This document shows positions 30,394-41,862 of a stretch of 64,000 nt of DNA, piece by piece (within the stretch, counting starts at the first letter, position 1; each line of letters begins with the position of its first letter). The stretch spans positions 2,647,001-2,711,000 of the forward strand of contig NZ_JAJDFY010000001.1 of NCBI RefSeq assembly GCF_024704365.1, in the 5' to 3' direction. A program made the translations under genes and the position numbers. A model generated the notes under the pieces. The model did no database searches. It was not told where the DNA came from and worked only from the letters and a program-made list of their open reading frames with translations. The DNA is from Thermomonas sp. S9 (GTDB taxonomy: Bacteria > Pseudomonadota > Gammaproteobacteria > Xanthomonadales > Xanthomonadaceae).

Positions 30394-31805
30394 ATGAAGG
30401 ACGTTCACGACCCCATGATAGCCGCGGCCGATGACTGGCGCGCGCGCGACCTGGCGGTGCTCTGGCACCCCTGCACCCAGATGCGCGAGCACCCGCAGGC
30501 GCTGCCGCTGTTTCCGGTGGCGCGCGGCGAGGGCGCCTGGCTGGTGGGCATGGACGGCCGCCGCGTGCTGGACGGCATCAGCAGCTGGTGGACCAACCTG
30601 CACGGGCACGCCGAGCCGCGCATCGCCGACGCCATTGCCAGGCAGGCGCATACGTTGGAGCAGGTGATCCTGGCCGGCTTCTCGCATGCGCCCGCGGTGG
30701 AGCTGGCCGAGCGCCTGCTCGCCCTCGCCCCGCGTGAGGCCGGCCGCGCGCCGCTGGCCAGGGTGTTCTATGCCGACAACGGCTCCTCGGGTGTGGAGGT
30801 GGCGCTGAAGATGGCATTCCACTGGTTCCACAACCGCGGCGAACACCGGCGCACCCGCTTCATCGCCCTGACCGGCAGCTACCATGGCGAAACCCTGGGC
30901 GCGCTGGCGGTCGGCGACATCCCGCTGTACCGCCGGGTGTACGCGCCGCTGCTGCTGGAAGCGCTGTTCGCGCCCTCGCCCGACGCGTTCGGCGCGCGCG
31001 ATGCCGCCGCGGCCGAGGCGCGCGCGCATGCCGCGGCCGATGCCTTGGCGGCGCTGCTGGAGGCGCACCCGGGCGAAGTCTGCGCGCTGATCCTGGAACC
31101 ACTGCTGCAGTGCGCGGGCGGGATGCGCATGCACCACCCGGCCTACCTGCGCCGTGTGCGCGATCTCTGCGATACCCACGGCGTGCTGCTGATCGCCGAC
31201 GAGATCGCGGTCGGTTTCGGTCGCACCGGCACCCTGTTCGCCTGCGAGCAGGCGCCGGGCGGTGGCATCCAGCCGGACCTGCTGTGCCTGTCAAGGGCCT
31301 GACCGGCGGCTTTTTGCCGCTGTGCGCGGTGCTCGCCACCCAGGCGATCTACGACGGCTTCCTCGACGACTCGCGCGAGCGCGCCTTCCTGCACTCGCAC
31401 AGCTACAGCGGCAACCCGCTGGCCTGCGCCGCGGCGCTGGCCTCGCTGGACATCCTGCAGCAGGACGCGGTGCTGGCCCGCAACCGCGGCATCGCGGCGC
31501 AGATGGCCGAACGCGCCGCCCGCTTCTCCACGCATCCGGCGGTGGCCGAGGTGCGCCAGACCGGGATGGTGGTCGCGATCGAGCTGCACCCGGAGGCCGG
31601 CAATGCCGAGGACGGCCACGCGGTGGAGATCGCCGGCCGCCGTGGCCTGCGCATGTACCGCGCCGCGCTGGAGGCCGGCGCGCTGCTGCGGCCGCTGGGC
31701 GACGTGCTGTACTGGATGCCGCCCTATTGTGTGGGCGATCGTGAGCTGGACGTGCTGGTCACAGCCACCGAGGCCGCGCTGGCAGAGGCCGCCGGATGCG
31801 CCTGA
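30394..31805 (+). CDS. bioA: Adenosylmethionine-8-amino-7-oxononanoate aminotransferase (single-base frameshift)
   Basis: PLP-dependent transaminase of biotin synthesis using S-adenosylmethionine as amino donor. N-terminal [20 protein letters not shown], the PLP-region [12 protein letters not shown] and [10 protein letters not shown], and [13 protein letters not shown] are present. The frame breaks at 31290-31293; adding one C gives [15 protein letters not shown], restoring the PLP-binding lysine and the C-terminal half to 31805. A start at 30415 (MIAAADDW) is also possible. It overlaps rsmE by 10 nt. Confidence 0.94.
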
Positions 31806-32527
31806 CCCGCTGCCACATCGCCCAGCCGCTCGCGCCCGGCAGCGAGATCACGCTGCCCGAGGACGTTTCCGCGCATCTGCTGCGGGTGCTGCGGCTTTCG
31901 CCCGGCGACGCCTGCGTGCTGTTCAACGGCGACGGCCACGACTACGACGCCCGCCTGCTCGTCGCGGACAAGCGCGGGGCGCGCGCGGAGATCCTCGCCG
32001 CACGGCCGGTGGCGAACGAATCGCCGCTGCGGATCACCCTGCTGCAGGGCATCGCCCGCGGCGAGAAGATGGACTTCATCCTGCAGAAGGCCACCGAGCT
32101 CGGCGTAGCGCGGATCGTGCCGGTGGACAGCGAACGCAGCGAGGTCAGGCTTCCCACCGCGCGCGCCGGGAAACGCCTGGTGCACTGGCGGCAGGTGGTG
32201 GTATCGGCCTGCGAGCAGAGCGGGCGCGCGTGGGTGCCGGAGGTGCTGCCACCGCAGCCGCTGGCCAGCGCCGCGGCGCAGCGGGAAGGCCGCGGATTTC
32301 TGCTCGATCCGCAGGCCGACGCTTCGCTGGCCGCGCTGCGCGGGACGCCGCTGGCGGCCTGCACGCTGGCGATCGGGCCGGAAGGCGGCTGGTCGCCGCG
32401 CGACCGCGCGCAGCTGGACGCCGCCGGCTTCAGCGGCCTGCGCCTGGGGCCGCGGGTCTTACGCACCGAGACCGCGGGGCTGGCGGCGATCGCGGTGCTG
32501 CAGGCGCTGGCCGGGGATCTCGGCTGA
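31796..32527 (+). CDS. rsmE: 16S rRNA (uracil-1498-N3)-methyltransferase
   Basis: SPOUT-class methyltransferase modifying U1498 near the decoding centre. 243 residues with an N-terminal PUA-like domain and the knotted C-terminal domain: ATELGVARIVPV, IGPEGGWSP and LGPRVLRTETA form the SAM site. Co-transcribed with bioA by overlap. Confidence 0.96.
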   Translation: MRLTRCHIAQPLAPGSEITLPEDVSAHLLRVLRLSPGDACVLFNGDGHDYDARLLVADKRGARAEILAARPVANESPLRITLLQGIARGEKMDFILQKATELGVARIVPVDSERSEVRLPTARAGKRLVHWRQVVVSACEQSGRAWVPEVLPPQPLASAAAQREGRGFLLDPQADASLAALRGTPLAACTLAIGPEGGWSPRDRAQLDAAGFSGLRLGPRVLRTETAGLAAIAVLQALAGDLG

Positions 32528-32558
32528 GCCGCCCCCCGGCCAGGCGCGACGGGCAGGC

Positions 32559-33035
32559 TCAGGCCGCGGCCGCCAGCGCCTCGCGCAGGGTGTCCTCGAG
32601 CGCCTCGAGATCCGGCACCACCGCTTCGTCCTCATTCAGGCGCACCCGCGCCAGCACGCCGGGCGGCAGCGCCTCGCCCTCCGCCTCCAGGGTCGCCAGC
32701 GCCGCCTCGGTCACCGTCACCAGGCGCGGGAAGCCTTGCGTGAGCAGCGCGAAATAGGGGCGCCGGGCGTCGCCACCGAGCGCCTTCAGCACCACCACCT
32801 TGCTGCCCAGGCCGCCCTGCTCCTCGGCCAGCCCCGCGAACCGCGAGAACGACAGCAGCGGCAGCTGCCAGCCGCGCCAGCGGATGCGGCCCAGCAGCCA
32901 GGCCGGCGTGTTCTCCACCGGCTCCGGGGTGGCGAACGACAGCACCTCGGCGATGGTGGCGTTCGGCAGCAGCAGGCGCGCCTGCGCGACCTGGATCAGC
33001 ACGCCGCGGATGATCGGGGCAAGTTCGGAAGACAT
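32559..33035 (-). CDS. chpC: CheW-like protein, ChpC position
   Basis: 158-residue CheW-domain protein (VLIQVAQARLLLPNATIAEVL, WLLGRIRWRGWQLPLLSF). By position it corresponds to ChpC, the second adaptor of the Pseudomonas Chp system that helps couple signals to ChpA. Last gene of the cluster, 8 nt after the ChpB-like gene. The assignment rests on family plus context. Confidence 0.8.
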   Translation of the reverse strand: MSSELAPIIRGVLIQVAQARLLLPNATIAEVLSFATPEPVENTPAWLLGRIRWRGWQLPLLSFSRFAGLAEEQGGLGSKVVVLKALGGDARRPYFALLTQGFPRLVTVTEAALATLEAEGEALPPGVLARVRLNEDEAVVPDLEALEDTLREALAAAA

Positions 33036-33043
33036 GGGCTACC

Positions 33044-34018
33044 TCAGGCGGACCAGCGGTGCAAAAGTTCGCGGGACATCTCGGCCAGGCTGCGCGACTC
33101 GCCGCCGCGCGTCACCAGCATGCGGCTGCTGGCCGGATCGAAGCAATTCTCGGGGGCCTGGCCGTACGCCATAGCGCCGGCCAGGCGCAGCGACAGCGCG
33201 GCGTCCACCCCCGACGGATCGGCCCCGCTCAGCAGCAGGATGGCGCTGTCGGCCGCCGGCAGCCCGGCAAAGCGCGGCTCGCCTTCGCAGGTGGCGAAGA
33301 TCGCCCCGGCCGGCGCGCGCACCACGTCCAGCCCGTCCGGCATGACGTGCACGCAGCCCGCCTGCAGCGGCTCGCCGGGCTGGGCCAGCACCACCTGCAT
33401 CAGGGTGGCGCGCTGCATCTGCCGCACCAGCTTGTCGTACTGCCCGCCCTCGAGCTTCTGGCGCAGCAGCACCGGCCGCGGGAACCGCGCCGGCAGGCTG
33501 GCCAGCAGCTGGCGCACCGCATCCGGGCCGCCGATTCCGGCCACGATCGCCACCGCCCCGGTCGGCGCGGCGGGGGCGTGCGACGGCGCCTGCGGCACCT
33601 CCGGCAGCGCCGCCACCTGCAGCGCCAGTGCCTGCATTTCCTCGACGAATCCGATCCGCGCGCTGTGCCCGGGCGCCGCGGGCAGCACGTCGCCATGGCC
33701 GTCCAGCTTGGCCGCCAGGTGCCGGGCCCAGCGCGCGGCCTCCCAGCCGTCGCGCCTGGCGGCGACCTCGGCCTCGTCGAACACCACGTCCAGCCCCGGG
33801 TCGGCCAGCAGCGGATCGAACCGGTCCAGCACGCCTTCGGTGGCCGCATCCAGCACCACTACCAGCGCCTGCGGTGCCTGCGCGCGGACCGCCGCCTCGT
33901 CGGCCTCGGCCGGATCCAGGGAGGCGGCCAGCGTCGCGCCTGCCGCGTGCACCGCCTGTTCGGTGCGCTCGCGCGCGGCGCCCGGGCGCGCCAGCACCAC
34001 CACGCGGCGCCCGCTCAT
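33044..34018 (-). CDS. chpB: Degenerate CheB-like protein, ChpB position
   Basis: 324 residues. The C-terminal half (from ~residue 155) follows the CheB methylesterase fold, but all three catalytic positions differ: the Ser of GASxGG is Gly (AIVAGIGGPDA), the His of QH is Lys (LLRQKLEGG), and the Asp of GMGxDG falls at Ser (LSGADPSG). The N-terminal half looks like a degenerate receiver without a clear phospho-Asp motif. It overlaps the chpA stop (ATGA). It is probably not an active methylesterase. Confidence 0.75.
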   Translation of the reverse strand: MSGRRVVVLARPGAARERTEQAVHAAGATLAASLDPAEADEAAVRAQAPQALVVVLDAATEGVLDRFDPLLADPGLDVVFDEAEVAARRDGWEAARWARHLAAKLDGHGDVLPAAPGHSARIGFVEEMQALALQVAALPEVPQAPSHAPAAPTGAVAIVAGIGGPDAVRQLLASLPARFPRPVLLRQKLEGGQYDKLVRQMQRATLMQVVLAQPGEPLQAGCVHVMPDGLDVVRAPAGAIFATCEGEPRFAGLPAADSAILLLSGADPSGVDAALSLRLAGAMAYGQAPENCFDPASSRMLVTRGGESRSLAEMSRELLHRWSA

Positions 34019-37000
34019 TGCGCCAGCCCGTCACCCACGTACTCGAGCTTGAGCAGCTCGAACACGTTGCGCATCAGTTCCGGCTCCTGGTAGGGCTTGC
34101 CCAGGTAGCGCTCGACCCCGATCTCCATCGCGCGTTGGCGGTGCTTCTCGCCGGTCCGCGAGGTGATCATCACGATCGGCACGTCGCGCAGGCGCACGTC
34201 GGCCTTCATCGCGGTGGCCAGCTCGTAGCCGTCCATGCGCGGCATTTCGATGTCGAGCAGCATCAGGTCGGGCACCAGCTCTGCCATGCGCTCCAGTGCG
34301 TCCAGGCCGTCCTTGGCGGTGGCGACCTCGAAGCCGTGGCGTTCCAGCACGCGGCCGGTGACCTTGCGCATCGTCACCGAATCGTCCACCACCATCACCA
34401 GCGGGACGCGGCGGGTCTCGACCGGCGCCGCCACGCCATGCTGCAACGCACCGGACGCCGCCAGGGTCGCCTGGCGACGCACCAGCGGGGCCACGTCGAG
34501 GATCACCACCACGCGGCCATCGCCCATGATGGTCGCGCCGAAGATGCCCGGCACCGAGGCCAGCTGCGGGCCACCGGTCTTGACCACGATTTCGCGGCTG
34601 CCCAGCACCTGGTCGATCGCCACCGCCGCGCGCAGTTCGCCCGAGCCGACCAGCAGCAGCGGCATCTGCAGATGCCCTTCGGCCTTGGCCGGCGCGGTGC
34701 CGACCAGCACGCCGAGATCGTGCAGGGCATAGTCCTCGCCGCCGTAGCGGTAAACCGCCCCGGCCTGCGCGAGCTCTTCGCGCGCGATGCGGCCGACGCC
34801 ACGCACGGCTGCGATCGGCACCGCGTATTCGGTCTCGCCGATCTTGACGAACACCGCCTGGGTCACCGCCAACGTCTGCGGCAGGCGCAGGGTGAAGGTG
34901 GTGCCGGCGCCGGGGCGCGAGGCGATGTCGATCGAGCCGCCGAGCTGGCGCACTTCGCTGGCCACCACGTCCATCCCGACCCCGCGGCCGGCGAGCCGGC
35001 TGACGGTCTCGGCGGTGGAGAAGCCCGGCTGCATGATCAGCTGGTACAGCTCGGCATCGGTGAGCTCGGCATCGGCGGCGATCAGGCCGCGCTCGATGCC
35101 GCGCGCGCGGATCGCGGCGCGATTCAGGCCGGCGCCGTCGTCACTGATCTGCAGCACCACTTCCGCCCCCTCGCGGCGCACCGCGACCCGGATGCTGCCT
35201 TCCTCCGGCTTGCCGGCGGCCTGGCGCGCCTGCGGGGTTTCCAGCCCGTGCGCGATGGCGTTGCGCAGCATGTGCTCCAGCGGCGCGGTCATGCGCTCCA
35301 GCACGTTGCGGTCGAGCTCGCCCTGCGCGCCCTCGACCCGCAACTGGGCCTGCTTGCCGGTCTCGGCGGCGGCCTGGCGGATCACCCGGCGCAGGCGCGG
35401 CACCAGCGAATCGAACGGCAGCATGCGCGTGCGCATGAGGCCTTCCTGCAGCTCCGAGCTCACCCGCGACTGCTGGGTCAGCAGGGTCTCGTACTGGCGG
35501 GTGAGGTCTTCCATCGAGCCGTGCAGGCTCTGCAGGTCGGCCGCGGACTCGGCCAGCGCGCGCGAGAGCTGCTGCAGGGTGCTGAAGCGGTCGAGTTCCA
35601 GCGGGTCGAACGCCTCGCGCCCGCTGTCGCTCTCGCGCTGGAAGCGCGCGATGATCTGGGCCTCGGTTTCGGCATCCAGCCGCCGCAGCTGGTCGCGCAG
35701 GCGCAGATTGGTCTGCTCCATTTCCGCCGCGGTGCTGCGGAAGGCCGACAGCTGCTGCTCCAGGCGCGCGCGGTAGATCGCGACTTCGCCGGCGTAGTTG
35801 ACCAGGCGGTCGAGCAGGTCGGCGCGGATGCGCACCTGCTCCTGCGGCGCACGCACGCCGATCTCGTCGTCCTCGAACGCGCCTTCCGGCCGGATCGGGG
35901 GCGACAGCGGCGCGAGCACGGGCCTGGGCGCCGGGGCCTCTGGACGGGGAGCGGCAGCCTCGGAGGATTCCGCCGCTGGCACAGCCGCCGCCGGCGCGCG
36001 GTTCTCGGCGCGGGCGTTGAACTCGTCGATCAGGCCGTCCGGCATGCCGATGGCACGCCGCGCGGCGATCCGGGTGATCATGGTGTGCAGGCGGTCGAAA
36101 CCGCGTTCCAGCAGCGCCACGCCGGCGTCGCCCAGCTCCACGCGCTGCGCCGCCACCGCTTCCAGCAGGGTCTCCATGGCGTGACCGAGTTCGCCCGCCG
36201 CCATCACGCCAGCCATGCGCGCGCCGCCCTTGAGGGTGTGCAGGTCGCGCTGCAGGCCGACGATCAGCTCGTTGTCGTCCGGCGTCTCGCGCAGCTGCGC
36301 CAGCAGGCCGTCGGAATGGTCGAGCAGGTCGCCGGCCTCCTCCACGAAGACGTCCACCAGCTCGGAGATCGAGCTCGCGGGTGTCGAGGGCTTCGTCCGG
36401 GTCCTCGGCCGCCGCCGCGGTGGACTGCAGCGCCGCCAGCGCGGCCAGCTCGCGCGCCTTGGCGGCAGCAGCCGCCTCGGCGGCGCGCCGCTCGGCCTCG
36501 CGGCGCTCGGCCTCGGCGCGGGCTGCCGCGATGCGTTCGGCTTCGAGGCGCTCGGCTTCAGCTCGGGCCGCCGCGATGCGCTCGGCTTCCAGCCGCTCCG
36601 CCTCGCGACGGGCCGCCTCTTCCGCCGCGGCCTGCTCGGCGGCAATCCGTTCGGCTTCGGCGCGAGCAGCTTCCTCCGCAGCCAGCCGCTCGGCCTCCGC
36701 CTGCTCGGCTGCCAAGCGTTCTGCCTCCAGCAGCGCCGCCTCGGCAGCCGCCTGTTCGGCCGCCAGCCGTTCGGCTTCCTGACGCGCCGCTTCCTCCGCG
36801 GCCAGCCGCTCGGCTTCCTCGCGCGCGGCCTGCTCGGCCGCAAGCCGCTCCGCTTCCTGACGCGCCGCTTCCTCCGCGGCCAAGCGTTCGGCTTCCTCGC
36901 GCGCGGCCTGCTCGGCCGCAAGCCGTTCGGCTTCCTGACGCGCCGCTTCCTCCGCGGCCCGACGCTCGGCCTCTTCGCGCGCCGCCTGCTCGGCCGCAAG

Positions 37001-39733
37001 CCGCTCGGCTTCCTGACGCGCCGCTTCTTCCGCGGCCAAGCGTTCGGCTTCCTCGCGCGCCGCCTGCTCGGCCGCCAGCCGTTCGGCTTCCTGACGCGCC
37101 GCTTCCTCCGCGGCCAAGCGTTCGGCTTCCTCGCGCGCGGCCTGCTCGGCCGCAAGCCGTTCGGCTTCCTGACGCGCCGCTTCCTCCGCGGCCCGACGTT
37201 CGGCCTCCTCGCGCGCCGCCTGTTCGGCCGCCAGCCGCTCGGCTTCCTGACGCGCCGCTTCCTCCGCGGCCTGGCGTTCGGCCTCCTCGCGCGCCGCCTC
37301 CTCTTCCGCCGCCTGGCGCGCGGCGTCCTCGGCTGCCAGCTGGGCGTGATCGACGAACGGCAGGCTGGCTTCCGGCAGGGTATCGCGCAGGGCCGCCATC
37401 CGCGCCGCCAGCGCGGCATACACCGGCACCTGTATCGGGGTGGCCTGCAGCGCGAGGGTGGAGACGCGCACCGCCTCGGCCACCTCGGCCAGCGCGGCCA
37501 GGCCAGCGGCATCGGCCGGCTGCTGCGCGGCCAGCAGGCGCTTGATGTAGCCCTCGGCGGGCGCGGTGAACGCGGTCACCGTCGGCACCTCGCTCATCGC
37601 AAAAGCGCCGTTGAGGGTATGGATCGCGCGCAGCAGGCTGCTGTCGGCCTGCGCCTCGCCGGCGCGCGCGCCGGCCAGCCAGGCCTGTATGGTCTCCAGA
37701 TGGCTGCCGACTTCGGCGCCCAGAATCTCCAGCAGCACCGGATCCACCAGCACCACCGCCGTTTCCGGCGCGGCGGGCGCGGCCGGTGCCGGCTCCTCGA
37801 CCGGCGCGGCGGCCCCATCCGCTTCGACCACGGCTACTGCAGCCGCCTCGATCAGCACATCCTCGCCGGCCGCCAGGCGGTCGGCCACGGCTTCCATCGC
37901 CGGGATGTTGGCCGCGACCGCGGCCCCGTCGCGCAGGGCCGCATGCAGGGCCGGCAGCAGTTCGCGCGCCTGGCCGACGAAGGCCACCACCGCCGGACTG
38001 GCCGGGCGCGAGCCGTCCAGCACGCGGTTGAGCATGTTCTCCACGTGCCAGGCGAACTCGCCCAGCACCCTGGCGCCGACCAGCCGGCCGCTACCCTTCA
38101 GGGTGTGGAACACGCGCCGGATCGGACGCAGGGCTTCGGCATCCTCGGGCGTCATGCGCCAGGCCGGCAGCAGGGCGTCGAGGTTGGAAATCTCGTCCTG
38201 GAACTCCTCCAGGAAGATTTCGCGGATCTCGTCGTCGATCTCGTCCCCGGCGGATTCGAACCCGGCCGCCATCGTGGTGCCGGCCGGCACCACGTCCACC
38301 GCCACCGCGGCGGGCCTGGCCGCCTCCGCGGCCGCGCTGGCCTCCGCGGCGAGGCCGGCGGCGATCTCCGCCGCCGCATCGGCTTCGTCCACGGCATCCG
38401 TTCCGGATACGGTGGCGGTATCGGCTTCGACCGCTGCCGCAGGCGCGTCCGCGACCGGCTCGGCCGGCGGTGCCGCTTCGGCCACGGCCGGCAGCGGCCA
38501 GTAGCGCAACGCCTCCAGGCTGGCGCGGGTCTTGTCGAGCAGGTCCAGGCGCTGGCCGAGCGGGTCGTGCAGCGACTCGAGGAAATACTCCATGCTGGCC
38601 AGCGCATCGGCCAGGGTGTCCAGGGTCTGGCCACCCGGCACCTGCCGGCGCTCGACCAGCTCGCGCTGGGTGAACTGGCGCAGCGCGTCCAGATAGCCCG
38701 CCGGCAGCGGCTGCTCGAGGATGCGCAGGGCGCCGGCGACTTCGGTCAGCAAACGCGGCACCGGCTCCAGGGTGGCGTGGTCCCAGTCGGTTTCCACGAA
38801 CGCGACGAACGCGTTGCGCACGTCCGAGAAATTGCTGATGGCGGCGCGGGTGAGCGCGCCCATGACCTTGCGCGATTCCTGCGCCAGCAGGTCACCGGCC
38901 TCGGCGTCGCGCCCGCCGGCGCCGAGGTGGGCCACCTGATCGTCCAGCGAATGGTCGATGTAGATCAGCGCGCCGGCCACGTCCAGCAGCGCGCCTTCGT
39001 CGAACGGACGCGCGCCGCTGGCGATCGCGTGCACGATCCGGCGCTGCTCCTGGACCACGCCGCGGGCGCTGTCCAGGCCGAGCATGCCGAGGGTTTCGCC
39101 GATCCGGTCCAGCGCCTCCACCTGCGGCTGCAGTTCCTGCACGTTGCCGTGCCCGGCGCGCAGAAACAGATCGAGCGCGTCCTTCACCTTCAGCAGGTCT
39201 TCCTTGATCGCCGCGGCCACGGTGTCCAGCAGCGCGCGGTTGCGCCCGGCCAGGCTGCCGCGCGCATGCTCGAGTTCGGCCTCGGTCGGCGCCACCAGCA
39301 GCGAGGGCAGCGCGTCCTGGCCCAGCTCGGGCGCGCCGCGCGCCGCGCGCAGGGCGTTGATCAGCGGCAGCAGCACGATCGGGATGTCGCGATGGCCGCC
39401 CTGCAGGCGTTCCAGGTAGTCCGGCAGCTGCACCACGCCGCGCATCAGCACGGCCAGCGCCTCGTCGCGCGCGGGCACGCCGCCGGCGTGCAGCGCTGCG
39501 GCCAGTTGCTCCATCTCGCCCGCCACCATCGCCGGGGCCTGCAGTTCGAGCATGCGCAGGGTGCCCTGCACCTGGTGCAGGTGGTCGATGCAGGTCTGCA
39601 TCGGTGCCGGGTCGCCGGGGGCCTCGGCGAACGCCTCGAGCTCGATCCGCGCCTGCCGCAGCGCCTCGTCGATCTCCGGCTTCACCCAGCCGAGCGCGGT
39701 GTGGTCGATGGCATCCCGCAACGCCGTGGTCAT
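34015..39733 (-). CDS. chpA: ChpA/PilL hybrid chemotaxis kinase (single-base frameshift)
   Basis: Central kinase controlling type IV pilus extension and retraction. Corrected for one base at ~36370 it is ~1905 residues. Four histidine-phosphotransfer domains are recognisable by LHQVQG, FHTLKGS, IHTLNGA and LHTLKGG. Between the third and fourth lies a ~290-residue E/A/R-rich coiled coil built from 26-residue repeats. Then come a dimerisation domain, CheA-type ATPase ([18 protein letters not shown]), CheW domain and a C-terminal receiver ([20 protein letters not shown]). Pseudomonas ChpA has more Hpt-like modules. Confidence 0.93.
36450..37330 (-). repeat. 78-bp tandem repeats within chpA
   Basis: From about 36720 to 37330 the same segment (GACGCGCCGCTTCCTC on the plus strand) recurs exactly every 78 bp, at 36781, 36859, 36937, 37015, 37093, 37171 and 37249. 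Each unit encodes two 13-residue modules, [13 protein letters not shown] and [13 protein letters not shown]. Towards 36450 the units become diverged and shorter. Such arrays readily change copy number by slippage. Confidence 0.92.
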
Positions 39734-39813
39734 GACGTCGCTCCGATGAAGCCCGGCGATGCGGGACTGGCCTGGAGGCTGTTGTTCATCCGGATCCCCG
39801 TCTCAGCCCGGCG

Positions 39814-41830
39814 TCAAGCAGGCAGCTTGAAGTCGGCGACCGAACGGCGCAGGTCCGCCGCGAGTTGGGCCAGGTTGCCGATCGACTCGGCGGTCTGGCT
39901 GGCGCCCCGCGAGGTCTGTGCGGTGATCGACTGGATGGTGTTCATGGTCTGGGTGATGTTGGAGGCCGCGCTGGACTGCTCCTGCGCCGCCACCGAGATG
40001 CCTTCGATGAGGCCCGACAGGTCGGACGACACCTTTTCGATCTCACCCAGCGCGGTGCCCGCGTCCTCGGCCAGGCGCGCACCGGCGACCACTTCGGAGG
40101 TCGTCTGCTCCATCGACGACACCGCTTCGTTGGTATCGGCCTGAATCGTCTGCACCAGCGACTCGATGCGCTTGGTCGCGCTGGAGCTGCGTTCCGCGAG
40201 GCGCTGCACTTCGTCCGCCACCACCGCGAAGCCGCGGCCCGCCTCGCCGGCCGAGGCCGCCTGGATGGCCGCGTTCAGCGCGAGGATGTTGGTCTGCTCG
40301 GAGATGTCGTTGATCAGCTCCACGATCGAGCCGATTTCCTGCGAGCTTTCGCCCAGGCGCTTGATGCGCTTGGAGGTTTCCTGGATCTGGTCGCGGATGC
40401 TGTCCATGCCGGCGATCGTCTGCCGCACCACGCCGGCACCGTTGGTCGCGATCTGCACCGAGCGCCGCGCCACCTCGGCGGAGTCGGCGGAGTTGCGCGA
40501 CACCTGGTTAATGCTGGCGGCGATCTCGTTGATGCGGTCGGTGGCGGAGTTGATCTCCTGCGCCTGGTGCTCGGCGGCCTCGGCCAGGTGCATGGCGGTG
40601 GCCTGGGTTTCCTGGGCGCTGGCCGCCACCTGCACCGAGGTGTCGTTGATGGTGGCCACCAGGGTGCGCAGCTGCTCTACCGCGAAGTTGATCGAGTCCG
40701 CGATCGCGCCGGTCATGTCCTCGGTGACAGTCGCCTTCACGGTGAGGTCGCCTTCCGCGAGCGAACCCATCTCGTCCAGCAGGCGCATGATCGCCTCCTG
40801 GTTGCGGTCGTTCAGTTCCTTGGTGGTCTGGTAGCGGATGCGCTGGGCGCGGTTCAGGGCCCACAGCAGGCCGCCGATCGAGAACAGCGCCAGCGCGCCG
40901 GACAGGATGCTGACCCAAACGCCGCCGATGATGCTGGTGTCCTTCAGCGAGCCGAACGAGGTGAACGCCGCGAACAGGCTCTCGCTGTCGCCCAGCAGCT
41001 TGTCCGAGCCGCCGGCCAGGGCGGCGGCCGAAGCCTGCGCACCGATCAGCTTGCGCGAGTCGCCGACGATCGCATCGAGGTCTTTCTTCATGCCCTGCCA
41101 CAGGGTGTTGGCCTGGGCCAGCGGGCCGATCGCGCCAACCGCGGTGACCTTGGCGATGTCCTGGCCGCCGTTGAGCAGCACGTTCATCTGGCGATCGAAC
41201 ACCGCCGCGTCGCGGCCGAGCGCATCGGCCGCCACCTGCGCACCGTCGCCGCCGGCGCGCAGTTCCGCGATCCGGCGCGCCATGGCGGCCGAGGTCACCA
41301 CCTGGTTCAGCGCGGTGAACACCTGCGCCGAGCTGGCGCCGCCCGAGGCCAGGCCGCGCACCACTTCGTTCAGCTGCGCCTGCAACTGCGGCACCTTGGC
41401 GGTGAAGCTGTCGGCGCGCCCGGCCAGCGTCAGCACCGCCTGCTGCGAGCCCAGCACTTCCTCCGCACGCTTGGCCAGCGGGGCCCAAGTCGCCGTCACG
41501 GTGCCGATCGGGCCGGCCACGTCGGGCGAATCGCCGAAACGGTCGTTCAGCTCATTTGACGTCGGCGTCCACCTCGCTCTTGGTGGCCTTGAACGCCTCG
41601 AACGCCTGCGCATTGCCGTCGATCGCCTCGCGCGCCTGGTTGGCCAGGCGCTGCGAATTCAGCTGCAACCGCGAGGCCGCCGTGCTGGCGCCGCCGAGGC
41701 GCGAGGCCTTGGTGGTGGCGTACAGGGTGTTGCCGGCGAACACCACCAGCGAGCCGACCAGCAGCCAGATCCAGAAGTTGGTGCTGAGATTGCGGCCCTT
41801 GCCGGCGGCGGAATCCATCAAACTGCTCAT
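39814..41830 (-). CDS. pilJ: PilJ methyl-accepting chemotaxis protein (single-base frameshift)
   Basis: Receptor of the Pil-Chp system that activates ChpA. Start ATG 41828-41830 ([12 protein letters not shown]); transmembrane helices at ~20-40 and ~300-320 flank a periplasmic PilJ domain, then a HAMP-like region and the signalling hairpin tip [20 protein letters not shown]. The frame breaks at the TTT of 41555-41557; dropping one base joins KSEVDADV to NELNDRFGD. The corrected length is 671 residues. Follows pilI by 32 bp. Confidence 0.95.
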
Positions 41831-41862
41831 CGTGCGACCTCGGCTTGCTTGTTGTCCGCCAT

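Noticed and set aside
34015-37512. Separate chpA C-terminal gene starting inside the coiled-coil region
   Set aside because: The N-terminal part of that frame is a shifted reading of the repeats (RRKRRVRKP-type residues); one base at ~36370 unites the two halves into ordinary ChpA.
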